Shown: positions 7,304 to 15,648 of the stretch, in pieces | Numbering within the stretch: the stretch's first letter is position 1 | Layout of the letters: each line of letters opens with the position of its first letter | Source of the DNA: an uncultured Prevotella sp. | GTDB taxonomy: Bacteria > Bacteroidota > Bacteroidia > Bacteroidales > Bacteroidaceae | Assembly (NCBI GenBank): GCA_946183415.1 | Contig: CAMHAM010000025.1 | Location: 1-39,789 of the forward strand | Reading direction: 5' to 3' | DNA length: 39,789 nt | The notes under the pieces: model-generated | Seen by the model: the letters and a program-made list of their open reading frames with translations, nothing else | Databases searched by the model: none | Told to the model about the DNA's origin: nothing | Translations under genes and position numbers: made by a program

Positions 7304-9607
7304 TTACTTCCCGATGGCAGTCAGTTTCGACTTAATCTTATCCACGTAGGCATCGATGGTAGCCACGGCCACGATGTTCACTACGTCGCGAACTGATGCA
7401 CCGAAGTCGATGAAGTGGATAGGCTTGTTCAGACCCATCTGGATCGGACCGATGATTTCAGCGTCGGCACCGAGCAGCTGTAGCATCTTGTATGATGAGC
7501 GCGCTGAGGTCAGGTTGGGGAATACCAGCGTGTTCACCTTCTTGCCAAATACCTTCGTGAATGGATATTCCTCATCGCGCAGTTCATTGTCGAGGGCAAA
7601 TCCCAGCTGCATCTCGCCGTCGATGGGCAGGTCGGGATACAGCTCCTGCATCCTGGCAACGGTGTCCTTTACCTTCAGGGCACCATCGCTGGTGTTACTG
7701 CCGAAGTTTGAGTGGCTGACGAGTGCGATGACAGGCTTCTCGTTGAAGAATCTGACTGCTGTCGCTACCAGTTTCGAGATGTCGAGAAGTGTGTCGCGGT
7801 CGGGGTTCTCGTTCACCAGTGTATCGGCGATGTAGTAGGTTCCCTTGGGAGAGTTGATGATGTGCATCGTGCCGAAGTGCTTGAACTCAGGACGTATACC
7901 GATGACCTCGTTGACCACCTTGATGGTGTTTGAGTACTTGGTATAGAGACCTGTGATGAAGGCATCGGCATCGCCTGTCTCCACCATCATCATGCCGAAG
8001 TAATTGCGTTCAAACATCTTGTCGTTGGCCTCCTGGAAGGTGTAGCCCTCGCGCTGGCGCTTCTGAGTGAGGATGCGTGCATAGCGCTCACGACGCTCCT
8101 GCTCGGATGGATGGCGCAGGTTTACGATTTCGATACCCTCGATGTTCAGGTCGAGCTTCTTGGCCAGTTTGGCGATTACCTCGTCATTGCCCAGCAGCAC
8201 GGGTTGGCAAATGCCCTCGGCCTTGGCCTGAACGGCAGCCTTCAGCATCGTGGGGTGCACTGCCTCTGCGAATACCACGCGCTGAGGGTGGGCGGCTGCT
8301 GTGGCATAGAGCTTCTGGGTGAGCTTCGTCTCCTGGCCTAGCAGTACTGTCAGTGAGTGCTTATACTCATCCCAGTTCTCAATCTTCTTGCGAGCCACAC
8401 CGCTCTCGATGGCAGCCTTTGCTACAGCCGAGCTGACCTCCGTGATAAGTCTTGGGTCGACGGGCTTCGGGATGAAGTAGTTACGTCCGAAGGTCAGGTT
8501 GTTCACCTTGTATACATCGTTCACCACGTCGGGCACTGGCTGCTTAGCCAAATCGGCGATAGCGTAAACGGCTGCGAGTTTCATCTCTTCGTTGATCGCA
8601 GTGGCGTGAACGTCGAGCGCACCACGGAAGATGTATGGGAATCCGATGACATTGTTAATCTGGTTAGGATAGTCTGTGCGACCTGTCGACATCAGCACGT
8701 CGGGACGAGCCTCCATCGCGTCCTCGTAGGATATCTCGGGTACAGGGTTGGCCAGTGCGAAGATGACGGGATCCTTAGCCATCGTCTTCACCATTTCCTG
8801 AGAGAGCACGTTACCCTTTGAGAGACCAACGAAAACGTCAGCACCGTTGACGGCCTCAGCCAGCGTGTGGATATCCGTTCGCGTGGTGGCGAAGAACTTC
8901 TTCTGTTCGTTCAGGTCCTGGCGCTCGGTAGAGATGACGCCTTTCGAGTCGAGCATCACGATGTTCTCCTTCTGGGCACCGATGGCCATATAGAGTTTCG
9001 TACAGCTGATGGCTGCAGCACCAGCACCGTTAACTACGATCTTCACCTTCTTGATGTCCTTGCCGATCACCTCCATCGCGTTCTTCAGTCCTGCTGCCGA
9101 GATGATGGCCGTACCGTGCTGGTCGTCGTGCATCACGGGGATGTCGAGTGTTTTCTTCAGGCGCTCCTCGATGTAAAAGCACTCAGGCGCCTTGATGTCT
9201 TCGAGGTTGATACCTCCGAAGGTGGGGGCGATGCGCTCCACGGCTTCGCAGAATTTCTCGGGGTCCTTCTCGGCCACCTCAATGTCAAACACGTCGATAC
9301 CGCCATAGATCTTGAAAAGAAGTCCCTTTCCCTCCATCACGGGCTTGCCGCTCATCGCACCGATATCGCCCAGACCGAGTACGGCGGTGCCGTTAGAGAT
9401 CACGGCCACGAGGTTACCCTTATCTGTGTACTTATACGCAGCGTCGGGGTCTTCCTGAATCTCCAGACAGGGATAGGCCACACCAGGGGAGTAGGCGAGA
9501 CTAAGGTCGGTTTGAGTACGGTAAGCCTTCGTGGGCTTTACTTCGATTTTACCAGGACGCCCACTTTCATGATATTCAAGGGCGGCTTCTTTTGAGATCT
9601 TTACCAT
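7304..9607 (-). CDS. maeB: NADP-dependent malic enzyme with C-terminal phosphotransacetylase-like domain
   Basis: The 767-residue protein has the fused architecture of MaeB. Residues 1 to about 425 are a malic enzyme that decarboxylates malate to pyruvate with NADP reduction; about 430-767 are a phosphate acetyltransferase-like domain, usually regulatory in this family. Visible malic enzyme motifs are [13 protein letters not shown], the [13 protein letters not shown] segment, the metal-binding [10 protein letters not shown] and the Rossmann [12 protein letters not shown]. The PTA part begins near [19 protein letters not shown] and contains the [14 protein letters not shown] stretch. It stands alone between a terminator and a promoter shared back to back with the TetR-family gene. 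It would supply pyruvate and NADPH from C4 acids, relevant in a succinate-producing anaerobe. Confidence 0.95.
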   Translation of the reverse strand: MVKISKEAALEYHESGRPGKIEVKPTKAYRTQTDLSLAYSPGVAYPCLEIQEDPDAAYKYTDKGNLVAVISNGTAVLGLGDIGAMSGKPVMEGKGLLFKIYGGIDVFDIEVAEKDPEKFCEAVERIAPTFGGINLEDIKAPECFYIEERLKKTLDIPVMHDDQHGTAIISAAGLKNAMEVIGKDIKKVKIVVNGAGAAAISCTKLYMAIGAQKENIVMLDSKGVISTERQDLNEQKKFFATTRTDIHTLAEAVNGADVFVGLSKGNVLSQEMVKTMAKDPVIFALANPVPEISYEDAMEARPDVLMSTGRTDYPNQINNVIGFPYIFRGALDVHATAINEEMKLAAVYAIADLAKQPVPDVVNDVYKVNNLTFGRNYFIPKPVDPRLITEVSSAVAKAAIESGVARKKIENWDEYKHSLTVLLGQETKLTQKLYATAAAHPQRVVFAEAVHPTMLKAAVQAKAEGICQPVLLGNDEVIAKLAKKLDLNIEGIEIVNLRHPSEQERRERYARILTQKRQREGYTFQEANDKMFERNYFGMMMVETGDADAFITGLYTKYSNTIKVVNEVIGIRPEFKHFGTMHIINSPKGTYYIADTLVNENPDRDTLLDISKLVATAVRFFNEKPVIALVSHSNFGSNTSDGALKVKDTVARMQELYPDLPIDGEMQLGFALDNELRDEEYPFTKVFGKKVNTLVFPNLTSARSSYKMLQLLGADAEIIGPIQMGLNKPIHFIDFGASVRDVVNIVAVATIDAYVDKIKSKLTAIGK

Positions 9608-9650
9608 ATTATAACTAATCGTTTTTGTTGTTAATTCTGAAAATCGCGTA

Positions 9651-9658
9651 CAAAATTA
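9651..9658 (-). promoter_or_regulatory. Promoter of the malic enzyme gene (-7 box)
   Basis: TAATTTTG on the minus strand, 43 bp before the start codon. No good TTTG is found at the usual -33 distance. Confidence 0.5.
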
Positions 9659-9700
9659 CAAAAAACTTGTGAAAAACATTTTCTTTTTTGATTTTTTTTC

Positions 9701-9708
9701 TACCTTTG
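9701..9708 (+). promoter_or_regulatory. Promoter of the TetR-family gene (-7 box)
   Basis: TACCTTTG on the plus strand, 13 bp before the ATG, so the leader is only a few nucleotides. A dyad GAAAA-ACA-TTTTC (9671-9683) lies between the two divergent -7 boxes and could be an operator. Confidence 0.55.
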
Positions 9709-9721
9709 CACATCAAATTGA

Positions 9722-10360
9722 ATGAATATGCAAGAAATTAATACTTTCTCGCCTTATAGACGACAGCTGAAAACTAAGATCATAGAAACTGCCATGAAGG
9801 CATTTCGAACCCAAGGCGTGCGCAAAATCAGGATGGACGATATCGCTGACGAACTCAGTATATCCAAGCGTACCGTCTATGAGATTTTCGGCACCAAGGA
9901 GCAACTTGTCTTTGAATGTGTCAAAAAGTATACGGAGCGTGAAAGGTCAAAGTTGGCTGAACTTACCGTCCATTGCTCGAATGTGATGGAGATACTGCTT
10001 ATCATCTATAGGCGCAGGATCGAGGATACGAAACGGACGAATCTCCTGTTTTATTTGGATCTGAGGAGATATTCATCTGTGATGCAGTTCCTCAAAGAGA
10101 AGAGTGAGCATAATCGCGAGCTCTGCCAACAGTTTATCAAGCGCGGCATAGAGGAAGGCTATTTTCGAACGAATCTCGACTACCAACTGACGAGTCTCAT
10201 CTTCGATGCACTGGGGCACTATTTCATGGACAACCAACTTTACGAGCGTTATTCCATTGAGGAGATCTACCACAATCTTGTGTTCGTCTCCCTCAGAGGC
10301 ATGTGCACAGAAAAGGGGCTTGCTGAACTTGAACGGATCGTCAGCCCCAGCCAGTCGTAG
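9722..10360 (+). CDS. TetR/AcrR-family transcriptional regulator
   Basis: The 212-residue protein has the TetR layout. The N-terminal helix-turn-helix covers about residues 20-65, with AFRTQGVRKIRMDDIADELS followed by the recognition helix SISKRTVYEIFGTKEQL. An all-helical C-terminal part without recognisable motifs follows and probably binds a ligand or mediates dimerisation. The start at 9722 (MNMQEI) or 9728 (MQEI) cannot be separated; both lie just after the promoter. It is divergent from the malic enzyme gene across 114 bp, so it may control that gene and itself, but such regulators often act elsewhere. The ligand is unknown. No partner gene follows; the next 300 bp hold tandem repeats. 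Confidence 0.9.
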   Translation: MNMQEINTFSPYRRQLKTKIIETAMKAFRTQGVRKIRMDDIADELSISKRTVYEIFGTKEQLVFECVKKYTERERSKLAELTVHCSNVMEILLIIYRRRIEDTKRTNLLFYLDLRRYSSVMQFLKEKSEHNRELCQQFIKRGIEEGYFRTNLDYQLTSLIFDALGHYFMDNQLYERYSIEEIYHNLVFVSLRGMCTEKGLAELERIVSPSQS

Positions 10361-10389
10361 CCGACATTGCTCAATGACTGAAAGTTGTG

Positions 10390-10477
10390 TTAATAGTAGA
10401 ACTTCCTAGAATTAATAGTAGAACTTTTTAGATTTAATAGTAAATATTTCTGGAATTAATAGTAAATAATCGGTCTA
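10390..10477. repeat. Four tandem imperfect 22-bp repeats
   Basis: The nonamer TTAATAGTA occurs at 10390, 10412, 10434 and 10456, an exact 22-bp period. Units 1 and 2 continue GAACTT, units 3 and 4 continue AATA. The second half is less conserved and often ends in a TTCnnnGAA-like dyad. The period equals about two helical turns, so the repeated faces would line up on one side of the DNA. Confidence 0.75.
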
Positions 10478-10624
10478 TTCGAGGCCCTGCTTGCACCAAT
10501 CTCCAGACATTTAGCTTCACTACTTAATTACAAAGAAGTTGAGCAAATGCGAAACTTGAATTAAAGAATAGAATACTTTCTGCCTGATCGCAGGAGGATA
10601 GAAATGCTGAAGAAATGAAAAGCA

Positions 10625-10656
10625 AATCCCCCCGCTTTTGTCTGAGCGAGGGGATT
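10625..10656 (-). terminator. Terminator after the DUF4301 gene
   Basis: Twelve-position stem (10625-10636 with 10645-10656, one mismatch) with an 8-nt loop. On the minus strand it is followed by TTGCTTTTCATTTC. Confidence 0.65.
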
Positions 10657-10661
10657 GTTGG

Positions 10662-12161
10662 TTACTGATGCTGTTCGCGGAGGAGATCGTTGACGGTCTT
10701 CACAGGATTGAAAGTCCCGAGAGGAACTTCTACGAAAACTGTGCTCCAGTTGCTCATGGCTCCATTCCAAAGACCAGGTAGTTCGAGTGCCTTCAGCTCC
10801 TTGCCGGCTTTCGACTTAGAGGAGATGAAGCCTGTGGTCTTATCGACGAACTCGGGCAGGTTGAACGGACGACCCTGGTAATCCTTCACAGCGCAGACAA
10901 GATCTACGGGGTTGAAGTGTGTGCCCTGGGTGAACATCTTCATGTAGGCTTCGTTGTTGGTATCGATCTGACTGCTCTCAAGGATTTGGAGGGATACGGT
11001 GCCATCCTGATTATAAGTGAGGAACGGACCTCCGCCAGGCTCGCCTACATTCTTTACGACGCCGCAGACGCGCATCGGGCGGTTCAGCTTGCCACGCAGA
11101 TAGGCAGCATCGGCTTTCTTGCCCTTGGCATCGGTGCAGAGGCACTTACTGACAAACTTGGCAATCTCTTCGAGCTGTGCCTCGGAAGCGCCTGCATCGA
11201 GGATGCGCAGATACTCGAAAGCCTGTTTCTGCAGCGATACGAGCACTCCGGCAATAACCTGCTTCCACTCGACAGTCTCAGGCTTCAGACGGTCGGGTAC
11301 GACGTTGTCGATGTTCTTGATGAAGATGACGTCGGCATCGATCTCGTTGAGGTTCTCGATGAGGGCTCCGTGACCGCCTGGGCGGAACAGCAGTGAGCCG
11401 TCGTCGTTGCGGAACGGGGTGTTGTCGGGATTGGCGGCAACAGTGTCTGTCGACGGCTTTTGCTCTGAGAAAGTGATGTCGTACTTGATGCCGTACTTCT
11501 TAGCGAACGAGTCTGCCTTCTCGGCCACCTTAGCCTTGAAGAGTTCCATGTGCTCGTGACTGACGGTGAAGTGCACATGAGCCTCGCCGTTGCTGGCAGC
11601 ATAGAGGGCACCCTCTACCAGATGCTCCTCCATTGGGGTGCGTGGACCCTCGGGGTACTTGTGGAATAACAGCAGTCCCTTTGGCAGCTGACCATAGTTC
11701 AGTCCCTCAGCCTTCAGCATGTTGGCGGCGACAGCCTTGTAGTTGCCTGCAGCGATGAGCTCCTTGATGCCTTTACCCTCGTTCTTTTGGCAAACGGCGT
11801 CGAGCGCATCGTAGAAGGCGAACTTCTCGATCTGGTCGAAGTATTTCTTCTCAAAGTCGGTGGTTGGTACGTCGTAGTCGGCATCAACGAATGCGAACAT
11901 GTTTTTGAACATTCGGCTGGCAGCGCCTGATGCGGGAACGAACTTCACGACGCGCTTGCCCTCAGCCTTATAGGCATTCCATGTGTCCTCGAGCTTCTTG
12001 CGCTCGTCGGCAGCGGGAGCGATGATGCCATTGCCGATGCTTGCAGCTGCCTCCAACTTCAGGAAGGGGAATCCAGTTTTAAACTCATTCAATTGATTCT
12101 CAATCTGCTCAGGGGTGATACCCTTTTGGGCGATTTGTTTTAAGTCTTTTTCTGATAACAT
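10662..12161 (-). CDS. DUF4301 family protein, nucleotidyltransferase-like
   Basis: The 499-residue protein resembles the conserved Bacteroidota DUF4301 family; its function is not known. Two segments suggest a nucleotide-sugar pyrophosphorylase-type fold: KFVPASGAASRMFKNM near residue 75, which looks like the glycine-rich NTP-binding loop with SRM in place of TRM, and RPGGHGALIENLNEI followed by FIKNIDNV near residues 260-285, reminiscent of the PGGHG and N-x-DN motifs of UDP-sugar pyrophosphorylases. HVHFTVSHEH near residue 195 is another His-rich conserved-looking stretch. No signal peptide or membrane segment is seen, so it is cytosolic. It is divergent from relA over overlapping promoters and ends at its own terminator. 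The enzymatic interpretation is inference from motif resemblance. Confidence 0.8.
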   Translation of the reverse strand: MLSEKDLKQIAQKGITPEQIENQLNEFKTGFPFLKLEAAASIGNGIIAPAADERKKLEDTWNAYKAEGKRVVKFVPASGAASRMFKNMFAFVDADYDVPTTDFEKKYFDQIEKFAFYDALDAVCQKNEGKGIKELIAAGNYKAVAANMLKAEGLNYGQLPKGLLLFHKYPEGPRTPMEEHLVEGALYAASNGEAHVHFTVSHEHMELFKAKVAEKADSFAKKYGIKYDITFSEQKPSTDTVAANPDNTPFRNDDGSLLFRPGGHGALIENLNEIDADVIFIKNIDNVVPDRLKPETVEWKQVIAGVLVSLQKQAFEYLRILDAGASEAQLEEIAKFVSKCLCTDAKGKKADAAYLRGKLNRPMRVCGVVKNVGEPGGGPFLTYNQDGTVSLQILESSQIDTNNEAYMKMFTQGTHFNPVDLVCAVKDYQGRPFNLPEFVDKTTGFISSKSKAGKELKALELPGLWNGAMSNWSTVFVEVPLGTFNPVKTVNDLLREQHQ

Positions 12162-12191
12162 ATTATTTTATAGCTTGGTGAAATTATTGCG

Positions 12192-12231
12192 GCAAAGATA
12201 CGAATATTTTTTTTATTTTTCGTATCTTTGC
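12192..12231. promoter_or_regulatory. Overlapping divergent promoters of relA and the DUF4301 gene
   Basis: A perfect inverted repeat of 13-bp arms (12192-12204 with 12219-12231) carries TATCTTTG on each strand: minus box 12193-12200, plus box 12223-12230. The two -7 boxes point away from each other and are 22 bp apart, so the -33 region of each promoter falls on the -7 box of the other. The two promoters cannot easily be occupied at once. Confidence 0.65.
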
Positions 12232-12248
12232 AACGAAAATTGTTGATT

Positions 12249-14321
12249 ATGGCAGAAATGTTTGCTTTTACATACGAAGAGAAGAAAAAAATGGCCTCTC
12301 AGACCGCTGAAATCCTCCGCGAGGAAATCGGTCTGAAAGGGGACGCACTGCAGGCTGTGACGCTGATTCCAGAGGTAGATGAGGGCAAACTGACGCTGGA
12401 GGAGGTCGAGGCTCAGTATGGCCCTCAGGTGTCGCGCATCCTTCACGGTCTGAACCGCATTCAGCAGCTCTATCAGAAGAATCCCGTCATCGAAAGCGAG
12501 AACTTCCGCAACCTGTTGCTGTCGTTTGCCGAGGACATGCGCGTGATCCTGATCATGATTGCCGACCGTGTGAACCTGATGAGGCAGATACGCGACACGA
12601 CCAACATGGAGGCGAAGATAGAAGTATCGCAGGAGGCAGCCTATCTCTATGCCCCGCTGGCCCATAAGCTGGGTCTGTACAAGCTGAAAAGCGAACTCGA
12701 AGATCTCTCGCTGAAATATCTCGAGCACGATGTCTACTATATGATCAAAGACAAGCTCAATGAGACGAAGGCATCTCGCGACGCCTATATCGCAGCCTTT
12801 ATCCGCCCTGTGGAGGAGAAAGTGAAAGCAGCGGGTATCAAATGCCACATTAAGGGGCGTACGAAGTCAATCCACTCCATCTGGGAAAAGATGAAGAAGC
12901 AGAAGTGCGGCTTCGAGGGCATCTACGACCTTTTTGCCATCCGCATCATCATCGACTGCGAGGAGGATAAGGAGAAGATGCAGTGCTGGCAGGCTTACTC
13001 GATTGTCACAGATATGTATCAGCCCAACCCGAAGCGTCTACGCGACTGGCTCTCGGTGCCCAAGTCGAATGGCTATGAGTCGCTGCACATCACCGTGCTT
13101 GGCCCTGAGCAGAAATGGGTGGAGGTGCAGATACGCACGGAGCGCATGGACGAGATTGCCGAGAGAGGTGTGGCTGCCCACTGGCGCTATAAGGGCGTGA
13201 AGGGCGAGGGCGGACTCGATGAGTGGCTGACAGGTATCCGTAACATGCTGGAGCATGCTGACGGACTGGAGGCGATGGATCAGTTTAAGATGGATCTCTA
13301 TGAGGATGAGGTGTTTGTCTTCACGCCTCGTGGCGACCTCTATAAGTTCCCTGTGGGTGCTACCGTGCTCGACTTTGCCTATCACATCCACTCGAAGTTG
13401 GGCAATCAGTGTACAGGCGGTCGCATCAACGGTAAGGTGGTTAGCATCCGACAGCTGTTGAAGAGTGGCGACCAGGTGGAGATCCTGACATCGTCACAGC
13501 AGAAGCCCCGTCAGGAGTGGCTTAGCATTGTGAAGACCTCGCGCGCTAAATCGAAGATCCGTCTGGCGCTCAAGGAGACTCAAGTGAAGGAGGGCCTCTT
13601 CGCCAAGGAAATGCTCGAACGAAAATTTAAGAACCGCAAGATAGAGCAGGAGGAAGCCACCATGTTCCACGTCATCAAGAAGCTCGGCTTCAAGGAGGTG
13701 AGTGACTTCTACAAGCAGATAGCCGACGGACAGCTCGACGTGAATACCGTTATCGACAAGTATGTCGAGCTGAAAGAGGGCGAGAAGGTGGTGACGGGTG
13801 ACAATATGGCGCGCTCTGCCAGTGAGTTCGACCTCGACGAGTCGCGCTTCTCGCAGATGAATGCCCACATGACAGACGATACGCTCGTGATCGACCGCGA
13901 CCTGAAGGGGCTAGACTACCAGCTGGCTCGCTGCTGTCATCCCATCTATGGCGACCCCATCTTCGGCTTTGTCACTATCAATGGCGGTATCAAGATTCAC
14001 CGTCAGGACTGTCCTAACGCCCCCGAGTTGCGCCGCCGCTATGGCTATCGAGTAGTGAAGGCGAAGTGGAGTGGTAAAGGTTCCTCGCAATATTCGATTA
14101 CTCTCCGTGTAATCGGTAATGACGATATCGGCATCGTGAACAATCTGACGAGTATCATCTCGAAGGATGAACGGCTCGTGCTGCGCTCGATCAATATCGA
14201 CTCACACGACGGACTCTTCAGTGGCAATCTGGTGGTGATGCTTGAAGACACCTCACGACTTGAGGCGCTCATTAAGAAGTTGCGCACCGTGAAGGGCGTG
14301 AAACAAGTGGAAAGAATTTAA
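12249..14321 (+). CDS. relA: RelA-type (p)ppGpp synthetase, HD domain degenerate
   Basis: From the ATG at 12249 the product is 690 residues; an upstream TTG at 12228 overlaps the -7 box and is rejected. Order of domains: a shortened HD-like region (about 1-170), the synthetase domain (about 195-320, with GRTKSIHSIWEKM, YDLFAIRIIID, PKSNGYESLHITV and EVQIRT), TGS (355-415), helical and Cys-containing zinc-finger region (ARCCHPIYGDPIFGF), and a C-terminal ACT domain. Where hydrolase-active Rel proteins have an LLHDVVEDT-type motif, this one reads LIPEVDEG (39-46), so the HD metal ligands are gone. It should make, but not degrade, (p)ppGpp from ATP and GTP/GDP in response to amino-acid starvation at the ribosome. 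A separate SpoT/Rel hydrolase is expected elsewhere in the genome. A small lipoprotein gene follows 26 bp downstream. Confidence 0.92.
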   Translation: MAEMFAFTYEEKKKMASQTAEILREEIGLKGDALQAVTLIPEVDEGKLTLEEVEAQYGPQVSRILHGLNRIQQLYQKNPVIESENFRNLLLSFAEDMRVILIMIADRVNLMRQIRDTTNMEAKIEVSQEAAYLYAPLAHKLGLYKLKSELEDLSLKYLEHDVYYMIKDKLNETKASRDAYIAAFIRPVEEKVKAAGIKCHIKGRTKSIHSIWEKMKKQKCGFEGIYDLFAIRIIIDCEEDKEKMQCWQAYSIVTDMYQPNPKRLRDWLSVPKSNGYESLHITVLGPEQKWVEVQIRTERMDEIAERGVAAHWRYKGVKGEGGLDEWLTGIRNMLEHADGLEAMDQFKMDLYEDEVFVFTPRGDLYKFPVGATVLDFAYHIHSKLGNQCTGGRINGKVVSIRQLLKSGDQVEILTSSQQKPRQEWLSIVKTSRAKSKIRLALKETQVKEGLFAKEMLERKFKNRKIEQEEATMFHVIKKLGFKEVSDFYKQIADGQLDVNTVIDKYVELKEGEKVVTGDNMARSASEFDLDESRFSQMNAHMTDDTLVIDRDLKGLDYQLARCCHPIYGDPIFGFVTINGGIKIHRQDCPNAPELRRRYGYRVVKAKWSGKGSSQYSITLRVIGNDDIGIVNNLTSIISKDERLVLRSINIDSHDGLFSGNLVVMLEDTSRLEALIKKLRTVKGVKQVERI

Positions 14322-14347
14322 AGACTGACAATTAAACCGACAATGAT

Positions 14348-14635
14348 ATGAAGAAACTAATTTTACTGTTTGCAGTGGGGGCTGGGCTGGCGGTATCCAG
14401 TTGTCGTATGTCACAGGAGAAACGCTATGAGCGCTATCTGGAACAGAAGAACGATACGACTTTCGAGTATATCGAACAAGCCCGCGACTCTGTCGTCGAC
14501 GAAGAGGCTGGGGCAGTCGGCGCCATTACCAACGACGACGGGCTTGTCGCTGTGCCTGATATCCCCAAGGAGCGTGACGTCAACATGAATGCTGATGACT
14601 ATGAAATGAAAAAAGTGATGTCGGGACGGGAATGA
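14348..14635 (+). CDS. Small putative lipoprotein
   Basis: The 95-residue product starts with a short Lys-containing segment and a hydrophobic stretch ending in a lipobox, LAVSSC (Cys at about 19), so it is predicted to be lipidated and anchored in a membrane. The remainder is hydrophilic and acidic, with no domain I recognise. It follows relA by 26 bp and is probably co-transcribed. The stop codon (14633-14635) abuts the stop of the convergent gene at 14636, leaving no intergenic base. Function unknown. Confidence 0.75.
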   Translation: MKKLILLFAVGAGLAVSSCRMSQEKRYERYLEQKNDTTFEYIEQARDSVVDEEAGAVGAITNDDGLVAVPDIPKERDVNMNADDYEMKKVMSGRE

Positions 14636-15616
14636 TTATTCTCTGTAAATCCAGGCCAGCAATTGGTTGACCCACTTCAGAGAGAATCGGAACCACCTGT
14701 AGGTGCTCTGCTCCTTACCGCCAAAGCTTAGGATGAAGTCGCGGAAGGAGTTCTTCTCGAAAGGCAGTCCGACGTCCATAAAGCACATGTGGCGATAGCC
14801 CCGCTCATGGGCATCTTTCATGGCATCCCAGATGGTAAGAATGTCGGGGTGCATGTGGTGGTAGGTCTTGCGTAGGAAAGCGGAGTACCACATATAGGCA
14901 TTGCCTTGACTATAGGCCACAGCAGAGCAGCCTATTACCTTGTCGTGATACTTCGTTACGAATAGTTGTCCGGAGTCCTTCTCAGCCATGAGACCACGGA
15001 AGAAGGCATCGTCGGGAATAAAACGCTTAGGTTTGAAAATGTTGTGCTTTCTCATCAGTTTCGAGAAAGCCTTGAAATCGTCCTCCGTTGTTACAACCTC
15101 CGTCTTGGCACCACGTTCGTGGGCTTGGTTAATGCGCTTCTGCATCTTTTCGGGGATGCGCTCTTCAGGGGGGTGGCTGTGGAGAGAATTGTGGACACTC
15201 ATCCAGTGGACGGGGTAGAAGCCCTGTTGCCTGAGTTGCTTGTAGCCCAGCATCTTCTGGCTCAGGTTGCTCACCTCTATATATAATACGCGTAAGCCGA
15301 AGTTTTTATTCAGTGCTTCCAGCATCTCGCCCATCAGTACCTCCTTCGAATACTTGCTCTCGGCATAGACGCCTTCGCTCAGCACGCGACAATGCACCAG
15401 AAGGAAAGGTGGGAAGATGAATGTGCGGTATCTCAGGAATCCCAGCAGGTGGCTGACGATGCGGCCCTGGACATCGGTAACGACTACCAGGTATGGCTTG
15501 TGTCTGGGGGTTTTCTCCAAGATCTCAAACAACCGCCGGCTGTGGAAGAAATTGCTTTCGTCCACAGCTGGCAGTTCGCTGCTCTTCTTGTAGATGGTAA
15601 TCGTCAGTCCGTCCAT
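14636..15616 (-). CDS. GNAT/FemAB-like acyltransferase-fold protein
   Basis: From the ATG at 15614-15616 the product is 326 residues. The middle and C-terminal part (about 150-300) has the look of the GNAT fold used by FemAB-like and peptidoglycan- or lipid-modifying transferases: KMQKRINQAHERGAKTEV, then FRGLMAEKDSGQLFVTKYHDKVIGCSAVAYSQGNAY-like strands and YHHMHPDILTIWDAMKDAHERG. Acceptor and donor are unknown. An in-frame ATG at 15638-15640 exists, but it lies in the terminator hairpin at 15623-15640, so the second ATG is preferred. The gene follows the arabinose operon by 32 bp and may be reached by read-through from it. Confidence 0.7.
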   Translation of the reverse strand: MDGLTITIYKKSSELPAVDESNFFHSRRLFEILEKTPRHKPYLVVVTDVQGRIVSHLLGFLRYRTFIFPPFLLVHCRVLSEGVYAESKYSKEVLMGEMLEALNKNFGLRVLYIEVSNLSQKMLGYKQLRQQGFYPVHWMSVHNSLHSHPPEERIPEKMQKRINQAHERGAKTEVVTTEDDFKAFSKLMRKHNIFKPKRFIPDDAFFRGLMAEKDSGQLFVTKYHDKVIGCSAVAYSQGNAYMWYSAFLRKTYHHMHPDILTIWDAMKDAHERGYRHMCFMDVGLPFEKNSFRDFILSFGGKEQSTYRWFRFSLKWVNQLLAWIYRE

Positions 15617-15622
15617 AGAAGA

Positions 15623-15640
15623 ATGGGGCCGAAGCCCCAT
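15623..15640 (-). terminator. Hairpin at the end of the arabinose operon
   Basis: A perfect 7-bp stem ATGGGGC/GCCCCAT with a TTCG loop on the minus strand, directly after the arabinofuranosidase stop at 15649. It is followed only by ATTCTTCTATG, so it may attenuate rather than stop transcription before the next gene, or protect the mRNA 3' end. Confidence 0.5.
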
Positions 15641-15648
15641 GAGAGATG

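Larger units (their letters stand above)
10361..10661. other. Intergenic region after the TetR-family gene
   Basis: The region holds four 22-bp tandem repeats (10390-10477) and the terminator of the DUF4301 gene (10625-10656). Between them, 10478-10624, I see no gene, promoter consensus or RNA. Confidence 0.6.

Noticed and set aside
8867..9595. 242-codon open frame on the plus strand opposite the malic enzyme gene
   Set aside because: Shadow of the fused malic enzyme; the minus-strand frame has all the family motifs.
10390..10477. CRISPR or integron-type repeat
   Set aside because: No unique spacers, no cas genes, no integrase, and the units are imperfect.
12213..12848. 211-codon frame on the minus strand opposite relA
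   Set aside because: It runs through the divergent promoter region and opposes clear relA sequence; no family resemblance.
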